Source: Streptomyces sp. NBC_00483
GTDB taxonomy: Bacteria > Actinomycetota > Actinomycetes > Streptomycetales > Streptomycetaceae
Length of the DNA: 64,000 bases
Reading direction: 5' to 3'
Assembly: GCF_036013745.1 (NCBI RefSeq)
Contig: NZ_CP107880.1
Span: 9,362,001-9,426,000, forward strand
The position numbers and the translations under genes were made by a program. Below are positions 44,987 through 51,887 of the stretch, in pieces. Position 1 is the first letter of the stretch. Each line of letters starts with the position of its first letter. The notes beneath the pieces are model-generated. The model was not told where the DNA came from and ran no database searches. It was given only the letters and a program-made list of their open reading frames with translations.

Positions 44987-46672
44987 ATGCCCGGCACCAC
45001 GACCATGAACCGCCGCACCATGCTCCGCTGGGGTGTCGGCGCCGGGCTCGGCGTCGCCGCCGCGCCCCTGCTCGCCGCGTGCGGCGACGGCGGCACGGCC
45101 GCCAAGGCGGAGGCCAAGAGCGCCAAGCTGCTGCCGGCCACGGCCATCCGCAACATCGGCATCGAGGCCGACCTGCCCGGCACCGTCGCGGGCGTGCCCG
45201 CCGCGTTCCTGAAGTACCCCACCGAGATGGCCCGGGCCACCAAGGGCACCTCGCTCAAGGGAGCCAAGAAGATCACCGCGGTGACCGAGACCTTCGCCCC
45301 GCTGCCCCCGGAGCGCGGCAAGAACGTCGCCTGGCGGGAGATAGAGAAGCTGCTGGGCACCAAGGTCGACTTCACGGCGGTGCCGGCCGACGACTACCCG
45401 GCGAAGTTCTCCACGATGGTCGCCGGTGACCAGCTGCCCGACATCTTCATGTACCCGGAGACCGGCGGCGTCGACAACAAGGCGGCCTTCCTCGCCTCCA
45501 CGTGCGCGGACCTCACCCCGCACCTCGCCGGAGGCAAGGTCAAGAAGTACCCCAACCTGGCGGCGATCCCCGAGTACGCCTGGAAGGAGGCCATCTTCGG
45601 CGGGAAGCTCTACGGCATCCCGATCGCCAGGTCCGGCAGCGGCGGCGCCGGCTTCTACCGCGCGGACCTGTTCAAGCAGGCGGGCGTGGACAGCCTCGAC
45701 GAGATCGACAGCCTGGAGCGGCTCGTCGAGCTGGCCAAGGAGCTGACCGACACCAAGAAGAAGCAGTACTTCTTCGCGGGCAGTGGCACGAACCTGCTCG
45801 CCATGTCGGCCGGCGCCCAGTACTTCTGGACGCACGACACCAAGTCCGGCAAGTGGACGTACCAGTTGGAGGACGAGGCCTACCGGCACGCCGTCGAGAC
45901 GGCCGCCAAGCTGTACAAGGCGGGCTGCTTCTACCCCGGCACCGTACAGATGTCGGGCGCCCAGAAGGCGCAGTACACCGACCTGTTCAAGAACGGCAAG
46001 GCCGCGTACGTGTACGACGGCATGCCCTCCTACCTCACCACCGGCACCGGGTACGTCGACGCGATGAGTGCCATCGACAAGTCCTTCGACGTCCGCCCGA
46101 TGGTGCCGGTCGGCAAGGACGCGGTCGCCTGGAGCGACAACCCCTCCCTGGAGAACTGCCACATCACCAAGGCGAGCCGGGGCCGGGTCGAGGAGATCCT
46201 GCGGCTCGCCGACTTCGCCGCCGCGCCCTTCGGCTCGCTCGAGTACACCCTCATGAACTACGGCGTCGAGGGCACCGACTACAAGCGCGACAAGCACGGC
46301 ACGCCCGTCCTCACCAAGCAGGGCACGCAGGACGTGACCGTGCCCTGGACCAAGCTGGCCTCGGCCGCTCCCGCCTTCTTCAGCGCCACACACCCCGAGG
46401 CGGCCCGCTACGCCCACGAGGCGTACACGAAGCTCATTCCGATGCTCGCCGAGGACCCCACGCGGGGCTACACCTCTCCCACCTGGGACTCCAAGGGGCT
46501 CGGCAGCCTGTACACGATCCACCTCGACGGCGTGAAGGACCTCGTCACCGGGCGCAAGCCGCTCTCGTCGTACGACGCCCTGGTCAAGAAGTGGCGCAAC
46601 GCGGGCGGCGACAAGTGCCGCGCCGAGTTCAAGCAGGCCGCCGAGCAGGGCGGGAAGAAGGGGGCCAAGTGA
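44987..46672 (+). CDS. ABC importer extracellular solute-binding lipoprotein (LplA type)
   Basis: 561-aa lipoprotein. Leader MNRRTMLRWGVGAGLGVAAA with lipobox LLAAC (Cys32) and twin arginines. A large binding domain follows with QLPDIFMYPETGG, FGGKLYGIPIARSGSGGAGFYR and a C-terminal FKQAAEQGGKKGAK tail. The length (>500 aa) fits the LplA/YtcQ-type proteins for complex oligosaccharides rather than simple sugars. GAGGAG lies 8 nt upstream of ATG 44987, after a 111-nt gap from the permeases. It captures lyase or peptidase products for import. Confidence 0.93.
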   Translation: MPGTTTMNRRTMLRWGVGAGLGVAAAPLLAACGDGGTAAKAEAKSAKLLPATAIRNIGIEADLPGTVAGVPAAFLKYPTEMARATKGTSLKGAKKITAVTETFAPLPPERGKNVAWREIEKLLGTKVDFTAVPADDYPAKFSTMVAGDQLPDIFMYPETGGVDNKAAFLASTCADLTPHLAGGKVKKYPNLAAIPEYAWKEAIFGGKLYGIPIARSGSGGAGFYRADLFKQAGVDSLDEIDSLERLVELAKELTDTKKKQYFFAGSGTNLLAMSAGAQYFWTHDTKSGKWTYQLEDEAYRHAVETAAKLYKAGCFYPGTVQMSGAQKAQYTDLFKNGKAAYVYDGMPSYLTTGTGYVDAMSAIDKSFDVRPMVPVGKDAVAWSDNPSLENCHITKASRGRVEEILRLADFAAAPFGSLEYTLMNYGVEGTDYKRDKHGTPVLTKQGTQDVTVPWTKLASAAPAFFSATHPEAARYAHEAYTKLIPMLAEDPTRGYTSPTWDSKGLGSLYTIHLDGVKDLVTGRKPLSSYDALVKKWRNAGGDKCRAEFKQAAEQGGKKGAK

Positions 46673-48096
46673 GCACCAGCAGACGCACGTTCCTCACCGC
46701 CGCGACCGGAGCGGCGGTCGCCGTCCCCCTGTTCGGCGCCCCGGCGTACGCCGCGGGCTTCGACCCCCGACCCGGCTCCGACGGCGTCGGCGACCCGCTG
46801 TTCCCGACCCTCGGCAACGGCGGCTACCAGGTCGACCACTACGACCTCACCTTCGACTTCACCCCGGGCACCTACGACTTCACGGCCTCGGTGACCCTGC
46901 GCGCCCGAGCCACGCACGACCTGTCGGCCTTCAACCTCGACACGGACGGACACACCATCGACTCCGTCACGGTCGAAGGACGGCAGGCACGCACCGCCCT
47001 CACCCTCGGCCAGTCCGGCCAGGAGCTGACCGTCACCCCGGCCGCACCGATCCACAAGGGCGCCCCGTTCACGACCACCGTCCGCTACCACGGCAACGGC
47101 AAGGCGCCACGGGCCGGGCTCACCGGATGGCGCTTCGGGACGGACGGCGGATTCGCCTCGGCCGTGCAGTCCTCGCGCGCGGACACGTTCCTGCCGTGCA
47201 ACGACACCCCGTCCGACAAGGCCACCTGGGCCTTCCACATCACCGCGCCCAAGGGCTACATCGCGGCGGCCAACGGCGAGTTGACCGGCAAGGACCACCG
47301 CGGCGACGGCTCCACCGTGTGGCACTTCGCGCTGCGCGAGCGGATGCCCACGGAGCTGCTCGGTATCGCCGTGGTCAAGGGCACGTACCTGTATGGCAGT
47401 TCGCACACCGGGCTGCGTCTGCGGCACATCGTCCCGCAGGGCCGCGAGGACTTCTACGCGCCGATCGTCTCCCGCACGCCGGACCATCTCGCGTGGCTGG
47501 AGGCGAAGTTCGGCCCGTACCCGTTCTCCGTCTACGGCGTCCACATCTACGACGGGTACACCGACGCCCTCGAGAACACGACGCTCACCCTGATGGGCAC
47601 CAACTGGTTCAAGGACGACGCGGCCGGCCACCCCACGTACGAGAACACCATGGTCCACGAGCTGACCCACCAGTGGTTCGGCGACAGTGTCACCCCGCAC
47701 GACTGGCAGCAGGCCTGGCTCAACGAGGGGCCCGCGGTGTACTACGCGGCCCTGTACAGCGAGGAGCGGGGGTGGTCGCGGATGGTCGACAAGATGCAGG
47801 CCACGTACGAGAAGCTGGACGCGATACGTGTGACGGACGGGCCGCCCGGGCTGCCCAAGGCGCTCGGCGGCACGAATATCTACGACGGCGGCGCGCTCGT
47901 GCTGTACGCGCTGCGACTCCGTGTGGGGCAGGGGAAGTTCGACCGGGTGATGGGGTTGTGGCCGCGGCGCTTCCGGGACCGGACCGTCACCAGCGAGGAC
48001 TTCATCCGGCACGCGGTGGATGTGACGGGGGAGCGGGGCATTGATCCGTTCCTGCGGGAGTGGTTGTTCGGGGCGAAGAATCCGCCGATGGCCTGA
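46669..48096 (+). CDS. Secreted M1 family metallopeptidase
   Basis: 475 aa from GTG 46669, overlapping the lipoprotein stop by 4 nt (GTGA). Twin-arginine leader (SRRTFLTAATGAAVAVPL, cleavage near AYA). An aminopeptidase N-like beta-saddle domain precedes the catalytic domain with DALENTTLTLMG in place of GAMEN, and the zinc motif VHELTHQWFGD with the third ligand in LNEGPAVYYA. The C-terminal helical domain is short. It acts outside the cell on peptides or protein-linked glycans. Coupling to the importer genes suggests it works with the M60 enzyme on glycoproteins. Confidence 0.92.
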   Translation: MSTSRRTFLTAATGAAVAVPLFGAPAYAAGFDPRPGSDGVGDPLFPTLGNGGYQVDHYDLTFDFTPGTYDFTASVTLRARATHDLSAFNLDTDGHTIDSVTVEGRQARTALTLGQSGQELTVTPAAPIHKGAPFTTTVRYHGNGKAPRAGLTGWRFGTDGGFASAVQSSRADTFLPCNDTPSDKATWAFHITAPKGYIAAANGELTGKDHRGDGSTVWHFALRERMPTELLGIAVVKGTYLYGSSHTGLRLRHIVPQGREDFYAPIVSRTPDHLAWLEAKFGPYPFSVYGVHIYDGYTDALENTTLTLMGTNWFKDDAAGHPTYENTMVHELTHQWFGDSVTPHDWQQAWLNEGPAVYYAALYSEERGWSRMVDKMQATYEKLDAIRVTDGPPGLPKALGGTNIYDGGALVLYALRLRVGQGKFDRVMGLWPRRFRDRTVTSEDFIRHAVDVTGERGIDPFLREWLFGAKNPPMA

Positions 48097-48100
48097 TTTT

Positions 48101-48149
48101 AAGCCCCTCCGGCGATTGAGGAGCGGGGTCCGGGGCGAAGCCCCGGGGC
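48101..48149. terminator. Streptomyces-type intergenic hairpin element
   Basis: AGCCCCTCCGGCGATTGAGG begins a composite element I recall from many Streptomyces intergenic regions. It contains an imperfect CCCCTCC/GGAGCGGGG hairpin and a perfect CCGGGGC-GAA-GCCCCGG hairpin (48130-48146). It lies 5 nt past the M1 peptidase stop and may end the importer transcript. Confidence 0.7.
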
Positions 48150-48222
48150 GTCGGAGCGCAATTGCCAGAGGGATCACGAGGGGCCCACTACTCACTTCAC
48201 CTGAACGAGAGGAAGGCACCGC

Positions 48223-50439
48223 ATGAGATCGGCCATCCGCGCCACCATGATGGCGTTACTGTCCGCCGCGGCGATGGGGCTCACGCTCTTGCCGGCACCC
48301 CGCGCGACCGCAGCCGACACGGCGGTCCTGTACGCCGCGCCCCACGGCTCTGGTACGGCCTGCACCATCACCCGCCCCTGCTCGCTCGACGGTGCCCGTG
48401 ACGCCGCGCGGGCCCTCGCCGGACGAAGTGTCCGTGTCGAACTGGCCGGTGGCACCTACGCGTTGAGCCACCCGCTCGAACTCGGCGCCAAGGACTCCGG
48501 TGTCACCTGGGCCGCCGCGCCCGGTGCCCGGCCCGTGCTCTCCGGAGGGCGCGCGATCACCGACTGGTCCGCCAATGCCGACGGCACTTGGACGGCGCCG
48601 GTGCCGGAAGGTGTCATGCCGCGACAGCTCTTCGTCGACGGCGTACGGGCCGTCCGCGCGCGCGGCGACTCCTGCGCCGCCTCCGTGTGCGACGCCACCA
48701 AGACGGGCATGACCGGCGCCTCACGCACCGGCATCGACCGGTGGGAGCGGCCCACCGACGCCGAGGCCGTCATCCGGGTGCGCTGGCGCAACTACCACTG
48801 CCGGATCGCCTCGGTCAGCGGCGACCTCATGACGTTCGCCCAGCCCTGCTGGACCAACTCCTCCTCCGGCACCGACCGCACCGGACCTGCCTGGGACACC
48901 ACCACCGTCGACTCCAGCCGCTACGCGAAGGTGTCCTACTTCGAGAACGCCCGCGAACTCCTCGACAAGCCGGGCGAGTTCGCGTGGGATTCCGCTGCGC
49001 GGACCGTCACGTACCTGCCCCGCGAGGGCGAGAATCCGCGCCGATTCCAGGCGATCACCCCCGCCACGGAAGGGCTCGTGAACGTCGACGGCGCCCACGA
49101 CGTCCGCCTCACCGGCATCGGCTTCGCGTACGCCGCCTACCGGCAGCCCGACACCGACGAGGGCTACGCGGGCACCCAGGCCGGACTGACACTCACCGGA
49201 GCCACCGGTCCCGTCGACCACGCCGGCCGTCACTACACCAAGCCCGCGGCCGCGCTCACCGTCCGAGGCGGCCGTGACGTGGTCGTCGACGACGCCGACT
49301 TCACCCGGCTCGGCGGCGCCGGAGTCGTCTTCGAGCAGGGCACCCAGGACTCCACCCTCACCCGCTCCCGCTTCACCGACCTGTCCTCCGGCGCCGCCTA
49401 CATCGGCAACACGGAGCCCCGGCCGACCGCCGAACTCACCGGCGCCCGCAACTCGGTGTCGTACAACACCGTCCGTCGCACCGGCGTCGAGTACACGGAC
49501 GCCGTCGGCATCTGGGCGGGCTACGAGGCGGGCACCGTCATCGACCACAACACCCTCGACGACCTGCCCTACTCCGGCATCTCCGTCGGCTGGGGCTGGA
49601 ACCAGCCCGAGGTCCAGAAGTCCGTCCTGCGCGACAACCGCATCACGAACAACCGGATCACCAACGCCATGCGCGTCTCCTACGACCAGCACGACGGTGG
49701 CGCCATCTACACGCAGGGCGCCCAGCCCGGGACCGTGATCTCCGGGAACTACCTCAACCGGAGCGCGTACGGGAACACCGAGCGCGACGGCAACGGCATC
49801 TACCTCGACGAACAGTCCAGCCACATCACCGTCACCCGCAACGTCCTGACCCGGCTCGGCTACAAGTGGGTCTCCAACTGGGCGGACTACGGCATCGACA
49901 ACCACGCCACCGGCAACTGGACCGACACCGACGCCCCCGCCCTCGGAGGCACCGGTTCGACCCTGACCGCCAACCACACCAAGCTCGACCGACTGCCCGC
50001 CGAGGCGCTGAAGGTGGCCGGGTCGGCCGGCGCGGACCCCCACGGCCGTGTCGAACAGCTCCGCCGCGACCTGGCCCGCACCGGCACCGCCACGCAGTCC
50101 TCCACGGACGGCACCGCCACCGCGGCGCGCGCGACCGACGGCGACACCTCCACCGACACCCGTACACAGTCAGAGCCGGGCGCCTGGTGGCAGGTCGACC
50201 TCGGCGCCGTCCGGCACATCGGCCAGGTAGAGGTCTGGAACGACGCGTCGACGACAACGGCCGACTTCGACGTACAGCTCGCGAGCTCGGCCGACTTCTC
50301 CGACGCGACGACCGCACACATCACGGGCAAGGCCCTGCGCCCCACACTCATCGACACCGACGAGGAGGCACGCTACGTCCGTATCAAGCTGAAGGGCGCC
50401 GGCAGGGTGGGTCTCAGTCACGTGTTGGTGCATCCCTGA
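48223..50439 (+). CDS. Secreted right-handed beta-helix protein with C-terminal discoidin-like domain
   Basis: 738 aa. Signal peptide (AIRATMMALLSAAAMGLTLLP, cleavage near TAA). The catalytic-looking beta-helix (~35-590) has repeated short turns (NSVSYNTVRRTGVEY, GTVIDHNTLDDLPYSGISVGWGW, RNVLTRLGYKWVS) and overall order like GH141-type or related right-handed helix glycosidases. The C-terminal ~130 residues form an F5/8-type C (CBM32-like) domain (TQSSTDG, WWQVDLGAVRHIGQVEVWND, RYVRIKL). Probably a glycan-active enzyme bound to its substrate by the discoidin domain; specificity unknown. GAGAGGAAGG upstream of ATG 48223. Own promoter likely, 126 nt after the M1 gene. Confidence 0.85.
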   Translation: MRSAIRATMMALLSAAAMGLTLLPAPRATAADTAVLYAAPHGSGTACTITRPCSLDGARDAARALAGRSVRVELAGGTYALSHPLELGAKDSGVTWAAAPGARPVLSGGRAITDWSANADGTWTAPVPEGVMPRQLFVDGVRAVRARGDSCAASVCDATKTGMTGASRTGIDRWERPTDAEAVIRVRWRNYHCRIASVSGDLMTFAQPCWTNSSSGTDRTGPAWDTTTVDSSRYAKVSYFENARELLDKPGEFAWDSAARTVTYLPREGENPRRFQAITPATEGLVNVDGAHDVRLTGIGFAYAAYRQPDTDEGYAGTQAGLTLTGATGPVDHAGRHYTKPAAALTVRGGRDVVVDDADFTRLGGAGVVFEQGTQDSTLTRSRFTDLSSGAAYIGNTEPRPTAELTGARNSVSYNTVRRTGVEYTDAVGIWAGYEAGTVIDHNTLDDLPYSGISVGWGWNQPEVQKSVLRDNRITNNRITNAMRVSYDQHDGGAIYTQGAQPGTVISGNYLNRSAYGNTERDGNGIYLDEQSSHITVTRNVLTRLGYKWVSNWADYGIDNHATGNWTDTDAPALGGTGSTLTANHTKLDRLPAEALKVAGSAGADPHGRVEQLRRDLARTGTATQSSTDGTATAARATDGDTSTDTRTQSEPGAWWQVDLGAVRHIGQVEVWNDASTTTADFDVQLASSADFSDATTAHITGKALRPTLIDTDEEARYVRIKLKGAGRVGLSHVLVHP

Positions 50440-50523
50440 CGGGGACGCGAACGCGTACGCGGGTGGGCGGCCACGGGCCATGCCCCGCTCACCCGCGGAC
50501 CCGGAAGCGCTTAGGGTCGACGT

Positions 50524-50949
50524 ATGGATCACGAACCCATGCGCAGTGTCGCCGAGTTCCGCGAGACGTTCGACGGTTCGGCCGCGGCCGAGCGTCCTGA
50601 ACTGGCGGAACACCGGCGGACGTTGCTCACCGAAGAGGCCCGCGAAGCCGCCGAGGCCCTGACCGACCTCGCGAGCGCCCTGCGGGCCGGCGACGATCCG
50701 GGCACCGCGTACAGGGCGTTGGCCAAGGAGCTGGCCGATGTCCTCTACGTCACATACGGCGCCGCCGACGCGCTGGGGATCGACCTGCCCGCGGTCTTCG
50801 CCGAGGTCCACCGGTCCAACATGAGCAAGCTCGACGCGGACGGCCGGGTCCTGCGCCGGGACGACGGCAAGGTGCTCAAGGGACCCGGGTACCGGCCCCC
50901 GGTCCTCGACCACGTCGTCGCATGGCCGCCGGCCAGATCCTCGGTATGA
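50524..50949 (+). CDS. MazG-like / phosphoribosyl-ATP pyrophosphohydrolase-like protein
   Basis: 141-aa all-alpha NTP-pyrophosphohydrolase fold. The metal-binding helices read TLLTEEAREAAEAL and LAKELADVLYVTYGAAD (the ExxE...ExxD arrangement of MazG/HisE-like enzymes), followed by the family tail VHRSNMSKLDADGRVLRRDD. It probably hydrolyses a nucleotide triphosphate for housekeeping. It is a single gene on the plus strand, followed after 50 nt by a small zinc-ribbon gene. Confidence 0.85.
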   Translation: MDHEPMRSVAEFRETFDGSAAAERPELAEHRRTLLTEEAREAAEALTDLASALRAGDDPGTAYRALAKELADVLYVTYGAADALGIDLPAVFAEVHRSNMSKLDADGRVLRRDDGKVLKGPGYRPPVLDHVVAWPPARSSV

Positions 50950-50999
50950 CCGAACAACCCCCGCCCAGCCACTGAACTTCCGCCTCATAGACTGGCCCG

Positions 51000-51224
51000 G
51001 TGACGGACAACACCTGCACCCACTGCGGCACCGGCGGCCTGGAAGACGGATTCATCGAGGACGCCGGGGAGCACTCGCGTGGCTACGCGCGCTGGATCGA
51101 AGGCGCGCTGGAGAAGGGCCTCTTCGGCGGCGCCAAGCGGCTCGGCCGGCCCCGCCGACGGATCGAGGCGCTGCGCTGCCCTAAGTGCGGGCACCTCGAA
51201 CTGTTCGCCATCGACAAGGCGTAG
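51000..51224 (+). CDS. Small zinc-ribbon protein
   Basis: 74 aa. Two knuckles, CTHCGTGG at the start and CPKCGHLELFA near the end, form a zinc ribbon. The middle is GYARWIEGALEKGLFGGAKR. Unknown function; typical of small Streptomyces nucleic-acid or partner-binding proteins. GTG start at 51000, convergent with thpR (stop 3 nt away). Confidence 0.75.
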   Translation: MTDNTCTHCGTGGLEDGFIEDAGEHSRGYARWIEGALEKGLFGGAKRLGRPRRRIEALRCPKCGHLELFAIDKA

Positions 51225-51227
51225 TCC

Positions 51228-51875
51228 TCAGATCCCGGCGGGCTCCCCGGCACCGCCGCCGAGCTCCCACGACGCGATGTCCTGATAGCGCCTCGGCGCA
51301 GGGGCGTTCCCGGGGGTGCTGCCGACCAGGTGGAGGCGGAAGGGGCGCCAGCGGCGGCCGATGAAGGTGTCGAGAGCCTCGGCAGCCTCCGGGACGGACG
51401 TGGTGTCGTGGCGGCGGGCGCGCGCCAGCGTCAGGTGGGGGCGCAGTGGACGCTCCGGGAAGTCGACCCCGCAGGCCCTGACCTGTTTCCGGACCGCTTC
51501 GGACAGCAGATGCAGACAGTCCAGGTCACCCTCCAGGCCGCTCCACAGGACGCGCGCGTCGAAGTGGCCACCGCCCCGCAGCGCCAGCTCGGGGGAGGGG
51601 TGGCCGGCTGCGAGGCCGGCAAGCGGCTGCCGGAGCTGCTGAACGGTTGTCAGGGACTGCTCGCCGAGGAACGCCAGTGTGATGTGCCAGTCCTCGATGC
51701 GGTTCTGCCGCAGGCGGGGGTGCGTGGCGTAGACCGGGCGCAGAGCGAGCGCCAGTTCGTCCTTCGCGTCGTCGGGCGGGGCGAGGGCGATGAACGCGCG
51801 CAGGGTCGCGGCGGGCTCGGGCGTTTCGGTCACGTGTGCCTTCGTGTCGGTCTCGGTCGATGGTCTGCAGGGCAT
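51228..51875 (-). CDS. thpR: RNA 2',3'-cyclic phosphodiesterase
   Basis: 215-aa 2H phosphoesterase. The two catalytic motifs are His64-x-Thr66 in WHITLAFLG and His147-x-Thr149 in RPHLTLARAR, spaced as in ThpR/LigT. It opens 2',3'-cyclic phosphates of RNA ends. ATG 51875 is preceded by GGGAG; an internal GTG (51833) is possible. It begins 12 nt after the rph stop on the same strand, so the two are probably co-transcribed, an unexpected pairing with a rifamycin resistance gene. Confidence 0.92.
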   Translation of the reverse strand: MPCRPSTETDTKAHVTETPEPAATLRAFIALAPPDDAKDELALALRPVYATHPRLRQNRIEDWHITLAFLGEQSLTTVQQLRQPLAGLAAGHPSPELALRGGGHFDARVLWSGLEGDLDCLHLLSEAVRKQVRACGVDFPERPLRPHLTLARARRHDTTSVPEAAEALDTFIGRRWRPFRLHLVGSTPGNAPAPRRYQDIASWELGGGAGEPAGI

Positions 51876-51887
51876 GATCGCTCCCGG

